A program made the position numbers and the translations under genes. Below are positions 33,596 through 45,300 of a DNA stretch of 64,000 bases, one piece after another. This DNA comes from Larix kaempferi (taxonomy: Eukaryota; Streptophyta; Pinopsida; Pinales; Pinaceae): NCBI GenBank assembly GCA_027924585.1, contig BSBM01000779.1, positions 13,233,001-13,297,000 of the forward strand, in the 5' to 3' direction. Under the pieces are notes generated by a model. The model was not told where the DNA came from, did not search any database, and saw nothing but the letters and a program-made list of their open reading frames with translations. Within the stretch, counting starts at the first letter, position 1. Every line of letters begins with the position of its first letter.

Positions 33596-36500
33596 CACTC
33601 TGCATTGAGTGATCTTCTACATATCTATCTGTGCCATCTCTCGTCAAATGGGTCTACTAATATGAGCCTCAAAATCATTCGAACTCTGTGGTGAGTTCTT
33701 TCTTGCATCCATGTCGTATGTGTATAGAAGCCATATTCAACCTTGTAGCAAAGGTTGAGATCCACATCACCCATGATGATCATTAAGCTCATCAATTGAC
33801 TACCGATCCTGGGTACCCATACAGAACCTGATTCATACTTCTTCTTTAATTACATCATTAATAGATTGGTCTTATCTAGTCCCTTGGAGCAAAACATCTC
33901 ATCATGATTCTCTTCCTCTTTCTAAGAGAATCTCTTAACCACAAGCTTTCTATAGTGTGTTTGATTTGTAAATATTTTGTTGAACATCCATCTCTTGTTC
34001 AGAGTTCATCATTCATCATGATCTTTCCTACATATAAAAATTAAGTACATGATTAGTAATACTTCATAATCATAAAATCATATTGACATGATAACCTATT
34101 ATGCATACAGATATCATTTACATAGTTATGCAACTATTTTGACCAATACTTTGGCATAACACTTTCCCATATCCTGTATGCATACAGTGGCTATCTAGAT
34201 GCCTTCCATATCTACCAGAACATACTATCGAGAGTGTGCACAACTCTCAGCATGTCAGCAAAGAGGTTTCATTCTAGACAAGCAACAATGGAATGTTTGT
34301 CCAACTTACCAATCATATGCATATATGCAGTATACTGTTCAATGCTTTATGAATGTTTACACTAGGAATACAAATATGCATACAAGCAATATCATTTACT
34401 ATTTCTAATAACAACTCAAATACTTATCTTTTATGTTTGTGTGGTTGCCTCCCGCTTGATCTTTTGTATGTCTTCTGAACTTCTATTCATTCTTTACCAC
34501 TGTGCATGCTCAAGTGTACACTAGTGTCATCTTCATGATCTCATACACAAACATACATAATATTATCAAAACATTCTAATTCTAAATAATCTTGAATATG
34601 TATAGTCATGATCATTAGTATTCAGGGTTTCAAGGAAGTCTTCTTTTACTCATGCATATTCTTGTTTGATCTAGTTAGTTAAATCATCAACCAAGATAAG
34701 AGACATAATATGCATAAACCCTTGATTACTAACCAATCATACCAAGTATACTTACATAAGGGATCCTAACACAAGGTAAGATTCTAACATGACATAGGAA
34801 AACATACCGGGATTAGTATACCTGCTTAGTTATGTACAACATACCTAAACAATCTCTTCAATGATTTAGAGATCCTGAGCTATAACCTGCATGTCTCATA
34901 GATTAAACATAATATAACAAAGTCATACATACCTCGTGAGTCTTTGTCTTCATGTTGTCATGGTCATGGAACTTGATTTGTCTTTTGTGATGTACCTGTC
35001 TCTTGTTAGCAGACAACATCAACCTCACACAACACCATAATGCATAAGTACAATCATATAGCCCTAATCAATGAATGTCTTCGATCATTCACATGCATTC
35101 ATATTGTTACTAGGGTGATAAGACAATTAATAACATTAATCAAGATTGTACTAATAAATAACATGAATACAAACACATTATGAACTTAATTAAGAATCAG
35201 ATTTCAAGGCATACCTGAACCTCCTTAAGTCATACCTGTCGAGACTTTTTGTAGTCTTCTTATGTAAGGCCTTAGCCTCAACTCCCCCTGGAACTTGATC
35301 TGGAGCTTGATTAGGGTTTGCTAGAGAAACCCTAAAAATTCAATCTTTGACTTTCACACTTCTGAATGGATGGAAGAAGGTGTCTTGCTGAGCTGATCAA
35401 ACTAGCATTCTTCAATTTTGAAATCTCCAAAATTTGACCCCTCAAAATTGCCTTCGAAACTTCTGGATCTTCTGGACAAGAACCCGAACTAGGGTTTGAT
35501 GAAGCCCACCCTTCTTTCCAATCCAAAGGTTCGATCCAAGGCTCTAAACTCTTATTTTTTTGAGGAGCTTCCAGCTGAGGTTGCAGACTTAAAAAATTCC
35601 AACTTTTGCTGAAGTCCTAATTTTCCATCTTTTTTATCACAATCCCGAACTAGGGTTTGATCAAGCTCGGTCTTCTACCCAACCAAAAGTTTGATCTTGG
35701 TCTCTAAATTTCTATTTTCCTGAGTAGCATTCAGCCGTGGACTCCGATTCCAAAAATTCTAAGTTTCTCCGAAACCCTAAATTCCGGAAGCCATGAATAA
35801 AGGTGCTCCGAAAATAATTCTGTTTTGACAGAAATATGTACCTGATTATTTATGCTATAACTCTGAAATTTTCACTCCACAGGGTCTGAAAACTTTTTCT
35901 GCAGTAGCCTGACCTGTCATCTTTCCATCCTGACAGGTCTGATCTCAATTGGATTTTCTGAGAGAGAGTTATGCCAAGTGTCGCAACGTGACCTGTTTAT
36001 GGGATAATACAAGAGAGCAAACTTGTACGGCATGCCACGTGTCACTGTTTGAACTTCGGCCTCTGAAATTTTTTTTTTAGATAGCTCGCTCTGTTATATT
36101 TCCATCCTGATAGGTCTGACCTCAATTGGACTCTCTGAGAGAGAGTTATGCCAAGTGTCGTAACGTGACCTGTTTATGGGATAAAACAAGAGATCGAACT
36201 TGTACGGCGTGCCACGTGTCACTGGTTCAGCTTCGATCTCTGAAAACGTTTCTTGAGATAGTATAGTCTGTGTAATACCTTTCACTTTTTACAAACTTTC
36301 ATTTGGAGCTTCCTAGCCCAAGTTATGACCTTTTTTCCTAGGTCACCTGATTTTGACTGAGATCTGGAAGAGGCAGAAACCCTAACTTGTACTGATCATA
36401 ACTTACCAAGTATAACGAATCTGAGGGTACCCTTTGGACAAAAGATACCTGGAGATGTTATCTACGACCTGTAAAGGTTTCAGATCCTGAACCTTCGCCA

Positions 36501-36620
36501 GAATGGATTTATAGCGAAAGTTCCACGATGACTGGTTTTTGCTATATAAAACCCCAACCTTCAAATTGTCATAAGTAAAGCAAGTGTCGTAAGTGCCATA
36601 ACTTGCCTTCCTTCAGTTTA
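33596..36620 (-). other. copia leader/insert region without coding sequence
   Basis: This 3-kb stretch fills the place of Gag, protease and integrase, but no retroelement protein text was recognised in any frame. At 35380-35780 a phrase containing 'cccgaactagggtttgat' is repeated with a 161-bp step. At 35920-36250 a block with 'gagagagagttatgccaagt', 'gcgtgccacgtgtcac'-type text and 'tgtttatgggat' is repeated with a 177-bp step. It may be a non-autonomous leader or captured host DNA; this is inference. Confidence 0.55.
35920..36256. repeat. tandem duplication, period 177 bp
   Basis: 'tccatcctga(c/t)aggtctga' occurs at 35924 and 36101. Both copies then run through 'gagagagagttatgccaagt' and 'acttgtacggc(a/g)tgccacgt'. 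It lies in the element's 5' leader, near the primer-binding site. Confidence 0.85.
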
Positions 36621-36632
36621 GCTCTGATACCA
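36621..36632 (-). other. primer-binding site, initiator tRNA-Met (copia)
   Basis: The minus strand reads TGGTATCAGAGC immediately after the 5' LTR end (TTTTAACA). This is the standard plant complement to the 3' end of initiator methionine tRNA and starts first-strand DNA synthesis. Confidence 0.95.
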
Positions 36633-37227
36633 TGTTAAAATTTAATATGCTAAGACAGAAAATAGCAGCATTACATTCCATTTCACAATAATAGCATATA
36701 CAGGATCACTGAAGAAACAACAAGCATAGCATAAACACAAGAGACACAGATTTATCCTGGGAAACCCTCATGGGGAAAACCCAGTAAAGCTTCCTTAATA
36801 TAGATGACCAGCAATATACAAAGATGCAAACCATGATCTCCTCCTCCACCATAGCAGACCTCTCCTCCACAAGTGCGCCTCTCTCAAGTGTGTGAGTGTA
36901 TCAAATGAGGAATACACCTCCTCTATTTATACACTACTCTGACATATCTTTTACACAAGTACATGTAGGCTCGTATTTAACCAATGGGTTAAATACCCCA
37001 CTACAACTGACTGGGCTGACCCCTCTAGGGTGGTCTAATAACCCTTTGACCCACATAACACATACAGGGCCGACCTCCACTAGGGAAGTCTAATAACCCG
37101 AGTTACCACATTCTGACAGAGGAATAAACATCTCCAAATATACAATAAGATCTTTACGGAGGAATGAAACATCTCCAGAATAATAACGTACAATTATAAT
37201 ATTCTTTGAAGTTACAATATCTCAACA
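36633..37227 (-). repeat. copia 5' LTR (595 bp)
   Basis: It matches 29557-30160. Its TATA box is conserved at 36921-36933 (minus), so this copy would start transcription of the element leftward. It is bounded by the primer-binding site on one side and the ATAGC target copy on the other. Confidence 0.95.
36921..36933 (-). promoter_or_regulatory. TATA box in copia 5' LTR
   Basis: The minus strand reads TGTATAAATAGAG. In the 5' LTR it would place a start about 30 bases to the left, within the R region of the LTR. Confidence 0.75.
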
Positions 37228-37232
37228 ATAGC

Positions 37233-37500
37233 ATGTTTTTTCCCATGAACCATGGACCAAGAACGAATACCAATCATGTATTTGTGAATCAAATAGTTCC
37301 CATGTCTCAAATATTCCCTCTATAAGGCCTATGTGGTGGTTTGGAAACTTGTGAAGGACCCATTAGCCCTGAAAGCAATTGTTAGGGCCTAAGTCACTAT
37401 TTTTCTAGCTTGAACCATGGTTTCAACCCTAATACCTATTCATGCTTAGGAAATCCTTGAAATGAAGGATGGAAAGGGATCCACGTCCCCTATTGATCCA
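37233..37500. repeat. degenerate satellite array, right part
   Basis: It resumes the 175-bp monomer cut by the copia insertion: 'ttcccatg', 'aaccatgg', 'ctataaggcctatgtggtgg', then a further monomer from about 37359 with 'ttgttagggcctaagtcact' and 'gaaccatgg'. Similarity fades out by about 37500. Confidence 0.75.
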
Positions 37501-37757
37501 TTGTTGTCTAGACCTTAAGGCATGTTAAAATGTTGCCACATGAACTAAACCCCTAAGTAAATATAGGAAAGATTTGTTATTGGAATGTTTCTCATGATAA
37601 TTGCATTTTTGTTTTAATACAATAGTTATCAATGTTCTGACGGTTGGATAAAGAATCTGAGACTCTCCATACTACTCATAAACAAATATAAACACAAGAA
37701 ATGCAAATTGACATATAAACACAACAATATCCAACTAACTTATTGAAATTCAACTAT
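37501..37757. other. no recognisable gene
   Basis: AT-rich spacer between the satellite and the transposase-like pseudogene. It may contain untranslated 3' sequence of the latter. Confidence 0.35.
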
Positions 37758-39023
37758 TGGTACCTCGTTCTCCATCCATATTACAAATTCGGTCCACTTC
37801 TTGCTTTGTAATATTCCTTTTTCAAATAGTGTTGGATGTCGGACATATTTGTATTCTTGTTAAAACATGGCACGTGGACTAGTTAAACTAATTAATATGC
37901 AAACATTTTTTTTCTACAATATATATATATATATAATTTCACTTATTAAATATACTTACAAAATTACAGATCAAGGCTTGTAGAGCTTTCTGGACACTGT
38001 GATGTGTGGCACGAAGTTTTGCAAGCCTGACCTTGGAGGCCTTGTGCTGAAACATATACTAATTCAATTTAACTATGCAAAAATAAAATATAAAAATCAT
38101 TTAATAATTTTTATATAATCTTATGAGCAAATTCAAATACTTGTGTACTCTCCTCACCGGACTGCCTTCATGCTTCTGACTTCTCTTATGCTTTTACAAG
38201 TTCTTTCCATACTTATAAACTTACATCAATTGGCCTTTTCTTGAGCCTTAGCTCGGGAGGGATTTTTTGTATCTTCTTTTTTTGGCTGCACCTAAATCTC
38301 TTGTAGTTTTGAGACATTTATTTTTTATCTTCTTTACAGGCCAACCTGTGCCAAATTCAGTCTCCATGTCATGAATAACTGCTTTCTGAACTTGCATTGG
38401 TATCTTTGATAATGGAAAATGTAGATGGTTTCTGAACCGTTGGAGGCATGATTCCTTCAACCCATTCACAAACACTTTTCCAACATCTGACATTCTAATT
38501 TCCCCTGAAACCACGTCGTATTCTATCTTGGTATTGTAGCTACCAATGCAAGATACAAAACATGGTGTGGTGGAAGAAGTATGTGTCCCAGGAGTGGCTG
38601 GGACATTGGAAGTCTCTGGTCCCTATTCCACATTCTTAGAGTTTACTTTTATTAATTTCCTCGATATTTTGCTCGATCCAGGAGTGGTTGGGGAATCAAT
38701 TGATTCCCTTAGACATGGTTGAAATTTGTCCAGGATTTTACTAGATCATTTTTCTATGTATCTTGTGAGCATCTTCAAGTTCATACCATCCAATTTGTTC
38801 ATTTCCTCCATCCCCAATATGGAATACAATGCCTCTTTCTCTTGGTAAGTCTCATGTCCCTAGATATATCAAATAAATTTCTTCTTTTAAATTTTGAATA
38901 AAGACAAAAAAGTAAAAATCAAAGAAACAATTGAAAAACTTACAAATCTATAAATTGACAATGAATTGCCTCATTGTTTCCAGAGTATGCTCCCTTTGAT
39001 CCCTTCCCTCTACTGCTTGACAT
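37758..39023 (-). pseudogene. Ptta/En-Spm-type plant transposase-like pseudogene, with introns
   Basis: The start ATG at 39023-39021 opens MSSSRGKGSKGAYSG up to a strong GTAAGT donor (38943-38938). A second block from an AG near 38860 reads YQEKEALYSILGMEEMNKLD, then the open run 38248-38514 (KIPMQVQKAVIHDMETEF, KIKNKCLKTTRDLGAAKKRR). After a shift come PPELRLKKRPIDVSL and VWKELVKA. Later blocks read VRLAKLRATHHSVQKAL (near 38000) and YVRHPTLFEKGIL (near 37830). The order (basic linker, W-x-x-L-V, then N/H-K..., T-H-x-S) follows the plant Ptta/En-Spm domain linked to CACTA transposons. Several stops and a shift in an A-run disable it. Exon joins are tentative; the first two do not join in phase. 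Confidence 0.5.
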
Positions 39024-39239
39024 TTTGCAACGACCTAGGGAAAATTCTTTTCATGCAGTCCATGGAGAAAAACTAAGTAGAAACTGCTAGGGAAATAGAG
39101 GGAAAATCTCTACCCTAGCTATCATGATTTTGAATTTCTAAGTGAAATAGAAAGAGCAGTGGTGGGAAAGAAGGAGACTCGTTTTTACATTTTAAGATCC
39201 GGGTTTTCTATGTGAAAGAATTCGTATATGTTGGGGGCC

Positions 39240-39640
39240 GTATCAGATCAAAAATAAAAATGTATGTGTGAAATCCTTCACAGGGGAGGAGATGTGCGTA
39301 TGCTATGCTCATGATCTTGTGAGGGGTGTGTATGTTATGCTCACGATCTTGTGAGGGGTGTGTATGTGTTGAATCGTGGTGCACTCCTCAGAAGCTCAAC
39401 TCGTGGTTTTTTTTGTGGTATGGCACCTTTGTTTTTTATTTTAATGTTCGAGCTTGCAGGATTTTTAATTTTTCTTTTTGTTTCATCAGTCGGCGCTAGA
39501 GTCGGAACACTAAACTCCAACTTTAGCATCGACTTTGTGCCCTAAATGTAAACTATTTGGAGTGCCAAAGTCATTGAAAAAGGTGCCTAATTTAGCACCT
39601 AACTTGGAGGAAAACTATATGAAAGGGTCAATTCTTTGTG
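39240..39640. mobile_element. possible CACTA subterminal region with 32-bp duplication
   Basis: A 32-bp phrase 'gatcttgtgaggggtgtgta' and its flank are doubled at about 39300-39365. From 39480 short phrases 'cggcgctagagtcgg', 'aacactaaactcc', 'gtgccaaagt' and 'ggtgcctaatttagcacc' recur in both senses, much like 12441-12640. With the Ptta-like pseudogene reading away to the left, this could be the worn 5' end of a CACTA-type element. A clean terminal CACTA and target triplet were not found. Confidence 0.35.
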
Positions 39641-41113
39641 ATGCCTTCTCCAATGCCTTCACCAGTAAATAGTAGCATATCACTTGTTGGTGACTCATTA
39701 TATGTCAATATGAATACTTTTATTGGATTCTTCTATATTTTTAATCCTTGAGGAAGTGAACTTATTTCATAAAAATTGAAATATACCATTTTTTTGTCAC
39801 CTCCCAATGGTTACCTCCCACTGTATTATCCATTAAGGACATTAACTTTGTATAGGGAATTTTTATAATTAGATCATAGGTTTCATTCCATGGGGATTTA
39901 GCATATAACTATTGAAGCTCATCATATCATTCTCATCAAACATATCAACTAACTTGTAATCTAGGGTTATATGTCTACTTAGATTTTAATCTAGTTCATT
40001 ATCATGGCAATGTTATATCTTAACAACTATACCAAATCCCAACATACATAACAAGAGGAATTATTTTCCTAAGCATTAGTGAAAGTATCAAATGTCATAG
40101 GTAACAAGATAGTAACTTCTCCTTAGCATGTCTATAGAAGAAATGTGCACTTTTATTTATCTTTCCATCCTTAATCAAATTTCTCCTCACCAGATATACG
40201 AGTACCATATTTAGAATCATGCTACCATGAATGCTTGTTCAAAACATAATTATAGTAAAGGATCTTATAGTAATGTGGATTTTTCTTTGAGGTTGTATGC
40301 TCTTATTCTTGTAATTTTTGAGTTGGGATAGCTACATTTACTGAGTTCTTATGGGTTTCTTGGTGCAAATGATTCTCTTGGTGCACAACTGTTATGTGAC
40401 TATTATCATTGTTGTGTATTATAGGATCTGGAGGAGGCCATGGACATAGGACGTGGATGGTGTAGAACTACTAAATCTCGGAGAGGAAAGTGGGTGGAAA
40501 TAGATATGACAATGGAATCTGCAGATACAATAAAGGTAAGAAGGAAAAACAACCTCAAACAAAGGAGGAAGGTCTTTATGAATTCACAAGTTCTACAAAC
40601 ATAGAGGAGATAAAGTCATTTTTTTGTCCATGAGGCCTTTGAGGTCAAATTTATTGGTTGAAAATCCACAGGAATGGTGATTAAATGTGATTCCATGATC
40701 AAGGGAAAATTTTGAAAATTAGGATGGCCATGTGGATAGGGATATTGGATATTTTTCTTGTTGAAATTTTGGCTCGATGTATATACCTAGGGTCATAAAA
40801 TTGTTTTTTTCTACTCCAAAACATGATATCAATATGTCAAATATAAGACTAAAGTGAGGTTTTGTGTTGGATAGCATATTAGTTGAAATGATATAATTGG
40901 TGTACTAGACATTATTGACTATGTTGTGTATTACTGTTTAGGCCATACGAGACCATGGCAATAAATTGTTTCATAAAAATGAGGACACAATGGAAGATGC
41001 ATGACATCGAGTACTCAAATTTTGACTTAAATTAGAAAATTTTGATTTGATGGCATTTTGTGATATATACGTCCATCTTTTTTCATAGTATTATTAAAAT
41101 TTATAGTGTATTA
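39641..41113. other. no recognisable gene
   Basis: AT-rich, with no open frame of note in any reading and no LTR or domain recognised. It forms the left flank of the copia nest. Confidence 0.4.
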
Positions 41114-42375
41114 TGTTAAAGTTGCAGCATCATGACTCATTCTCCAAGTCAATCTTGTGCATTAATATTGAGCCTCATGTGTCGAGGTAGTCCCTTAAAG
41201 GAGCCCGAGTTGGACTCAGGAAACTTGAAGAAGAATCGTGAGTTGGAATCAAGAATGAATAAGCCTTATGTGTTGAGGTAAGTGCTTTGTATGTCAAAGT
41301 GATGATGTTGTTCAGTCTTGATTGTCAAGGATAAGGTTTTATGTGTCAAGACAAATCCTCATGTGTTGAGGTGGTGCCTCATGTGTTGAGATAATGCTTT
41401 GCATGTCGAAGCATGAATGGTGTGTAATTTACTACTAACCATGGTTGAGCTATTAAGTCTCCTCTAGAGACTAGCCTCCTTTAGAGTGAATTACTTTAGC
41501 ATATGGCCACTTGGAACGATAGTAGAATAAGATGATCACATCATTGGGAAAATATCCTTATTATATTTGAGATGATAATTAATTAATCCGAGACATGTGG
41601 ACCATGCATATAAGACAAGAGATAAACATAAGATGTGATAAGATAATATAAGAGAAAATTTGATTTGCACACTTCAGTGATGGTAAATACTTAAATTAAA
41701 TAAGAGAGAATTCGAATTTATAAACTTTACGGATATTAACAAAGAATAATTCAGTCAATTAAAGGAGAACTTGACTTGTTCACTTTAGTGATGCTAACAA
41801 GAAATACTTCAATTAAAAGAGTTAATTAAGTGATAGCAAAGAAGATCCATTTAACTAAGTGGTTTCATGAAGACACTTGAATTGCGACACTTGATTTAAA
41901 CTAAAAGACAACACTTGAGTTGTGACACGTGCATGACGACACTTAAGTTAGACACCTAAATAAGTGGTATAGCATTTAGTTAAGGAGCGAGTTCATCCTG
42001 AAGTCAGTATAGAGAGTTAAAGCTACTGCATGAGAAGTATGGTACACTTTTCCATGCAGAATTGATGTATTCAATTTTGGAGCGAATTATATTGAAGACA
42101 ATAAGTGCATGTGCCCAATATTAGTGAATTGGTTGAGTAGAGATTTATTCTTCTAAGTTTCTCTTCTTTATCTCTCTCTCTTGCTCTAATAAATGCGCTG
42201 AGGGTGCTTAATGTAATCTACTCTTTGTGAATCAAATCATTATCTACTATCTATCAATATACTAAGGAATATTTTGCCGGGGTTTTCTCCCTCGAGTTAT
42301 AGAGGGTTTCCTTGGGGTAAATTAATGTGTCATATGTGAATTCTTATGCTTATGATTGTTAATTGATTTCAAGTA
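41114..42375 (+). repeat. copia 5' LTR, left segment
   Basis: It starts TGTTAA, inverse to the LTR end TTAACA at 56235-56240. U5-like text near 42280 ('ccggggttttctccctcgag', 'gggtttccttggggtaaatt') is typical of copia LTR ends, and AATAAA occurs near 42188. Inside are many copies of 'tcatgtgttgaggt' (41180-41410) and a repeat of roughly 60 bp with 'cac(a)ctt(t)agtgat' (41640-41830). The gypsy element cuts it after AAGTA. Confidence 0.65.
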
Positions 42376-45300
42376 TGTAACATCCCAAAAATTCACAAAA
42401 ATTAAAAAGATTTAAAATAGCGTTAAAACAGTATTTACTAATAAGGAATTAAAATAAATACTTATCCTCTTAACTAATAACAATTATGATAAAGACAATT
42501 CATACTTCTTAACACAAAATACGACATTATTTTTTCTTGTGTTAATTATAAATGTTGCAATAAAGTTTGTGACTGTCATACGTAGTTCTAATTATTGTCT
42601 TATTATGAAATGAAATCGAAATCTACATTAAAATGCTATGGATGTTCAGTTATATTTTCATGATACTTATGTCAATGTTCTGTCAAGTATAAATGTTTAC
42701 AAGTGCTAACCGTTACTCTTCTTTTGATTATGAAAGGGGTCCTAAGAGTACCGTGAGGCTTACTTAGCATTTTATGCTAAAGCATTTGGACTTTTCCTTT
42801 TGCAGATACAGGTAAGGTGACACACCAGTTCAAGTAATACAAACATAATATAAGGAGTACTTATCAGTTAGCCTTCAAGGTTTCTGCAAATAAAATTTCT
42901 AAGGTACTAATACAATGATCCGTCTATAGTTTGTTTTAATAACTAAATGACTCGTACTTCTTCTTTATTTATCAAATGAATGGTGATAATAGAGTGTCAA
43001 AGATTTGACGAAGGATAACATGTGTTGTTAATGTTGACACAAGAATAATATGATTTATAAAGCATAGACTATATGCATGATATTTGTGTATTAATATAAT
43101 GTTCGCACCTTATGTATATTACATAGTTATTGCAAGCTATATGCATTTCTCATAGCATAAGATTTACATGCAGTTCCTGTAGCATTCTACTATATGAAAT
43201 ATATTTTTATAATATGCAAACTATGTGTTACTTCTATGCCTAACTATAATTTTAACTATCTAAAGGATTAACTATATGCCAAGTGTTTAGGCATGGTTCC
43301 TATGTACTAACAATACGGATACTATGAGTATCAACGCAAGCCTTTAAACATACACTTGATACCTAAAGGGGTTCATACAAAGGTATTAACATATGCTTAT
43401 AATGTGACAGGATTACGTTCGATCCTCGAATCAAAGTAATATATGGACATGGTCATTAATGTTGAAGTGGGAAATGTGTTGGCAGGCGATAGTGAACCAA
43501 TCTTGTCATTTATTATACTCATTTACCAACTCGGTGGAAATCCTCATTGGCTACCATCGTGGCACTTATCTCATGAGTGCATCGTGATGAAGTAGCCATC
43601 TTGATCAAACTGTAAGTGTTTCGGTTTGAACATGATCCGATCTGTATCCACGGTGGCGACGGTTATCAATGGAGTCATAAATAGGGTGGTTGCTTGGAAT
43701 TACATGATAATGTGATATGTGATCTACAATGTTGATCTTACATTTTTATCGGGCTTTGGTGCTTAACCCTAAACCTCCACCAAAACCTCCTAGTTATTGT
43801 TCTTTCTTTGGCATTCATTGTGTCGAGAGTGGTTTTGAGAGAGGTCGACCGGCCTGCGAATAGTTAGGGTTTGATAGCTGGTTTTGGAGGGTTCCTCCAG
43901 TGATTTGAACCCATGACCTGAGAAGGATTACTGTCACAAGATACACATGTAAGAGCTGAGCTCAGGCGTAGACATTTCCTGTATGTCTTGGGTATTCGGA
44001 AAGCTCAGGTATTATCATACTGATTGTCGAAGATTTCGGCTTTTGCAAAGCATTTCTTGGAATGCACCTTCTCGAGTTTCGATAATGTGATCAGTGTTAA
44101 AAAGTGTTGAACCCAATGTTGTGAGTATAAATCCTGCACTCGCAAGTTGTATGCAACTCAGGGTTTTTGAGTCTATTGTTGAAGCTGTTGGATTCGACCT
44201 TTGTTTCTTTTCAAAACGAAGGTAATGTCTCCTCTGTAGTTTTTTTGTTGTTTAAATGCTATTGTCTCTAATGTTGCATAATGTCCTTAGGTTTAACCTC
44301 GTTTGTGATAACTGCAGGTACTTTCACTCCCATGGCTTCATGCTTCAGTTTAGGTGGGAACTACTACATGCAGTGGTTTCCCTTATGGGTTCTCTTGGTA
44401 AGATGTTGGTTTTGAAATGGTTGGAGCTTTCGGCCTTTCGATGAAGTCGTTAAAGTTGCAATGCTTTTGTTTTGTAAGCGATGTAGGGAGGATGAGATCC
44501 TCGACCTACCCTCATAATGTACTTCTCAGTTTTAATATGTTGAAATGTATTTCTTGTTTATCAGGGTTTTATCCCTCGACTTCAAGATAATGCCAAAGCA
44601 TTCGACCCTTGGTTTTACACCGTGTCATCAACAATGTTTTGTGTTTTATTGTTATCAATGTCATTGTCTTAGATGTTAGCTGAAATACACAACTAAATGT
44701 TCTGTGTGGAAAGATATTAATGTTTCGACGGTTTGGGTTTTTTTTTTGGCTGAGAGCCAATTCTAAATCTCTTGCTACTGTAAATTTTGATAATGAACAA
44801 ATATCTATGGTCTGTTTGAAATTTGAAAATGTCTAAATTGTTATTTCTGATACGAGGGTTTGCCAAAAGAATTGTTTAAGATACTGAATACTTTTTTCTT
44901 GTTTTGGTTAAAAGAAATCATAACTCTGAGGAATGAATGTTTATAATTGAAAGTTTGATAAAAGCTGTTTAAGCAAGTGTCCTTTGGACCAGTTGTGATC
45001 CTGTCATGTTAATGTAAAAGATTTGTTTTCCTTTACTAAGGGTTTTGATCCCATGTCGATCGTAATACAATGGAATGCTGAATGTAAAGATAAAGTGTTG
45101 GGGTTTTGCTTATGTTGAGAGTGTTCGAATTTAATAGTTGTAGTTTGATAAATAAAATGGATATGGATACTGAAATAAAATAGTGATATTTAGTGATGAG
45201 AATAATATGTATCTATTTATTGTTTGTAAGTAACAACTCTGTAAAGAAGAATATTTGCAGATGTTAAATTTTCTAAAAAATAATAAAGTCTGAAACAATT

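Larger units (their letters stand above)
29552..37232 (-). mobile_element. Ty1/copia element, coding-deleted, with both LTRs
   Basis: The element is 29557-37227, on the minus strand, flanked by target copies ATAGC (29552-29556 and 37228-37232). Two LTRs of 604 and 595 bp, about 97% alike by eye, bound a 6.5-kb interior with an initiator tRNA-Met primer-binding site at the 5' end and a polypurine tract at the 3' end. Only the end of the reverse transcriptase and RNase H remain of pol; Gag, protease and integrase are missing. The rest is a 3-kb leader of unknown origin and 2.3 kb of tandem repeats. It could move only with proteins from a relative. High LTR similarity makes it the youngest large insertion here. 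Confidence 0.95.

Noticed and set aside
37915-37935. (TA) run as a promoter TATA region
   Set aside because: A simple microsatellite in an intron-like AT-rich stretch; nothing indicates a transcription start.
43480-44580. Exon-like blocks with GTAATG and CAG/GT borders inside the gypsy LTR
   Set aside because: No open frame is conserved between the two LTR copies, and the splice-like bases are no more than chance would give.
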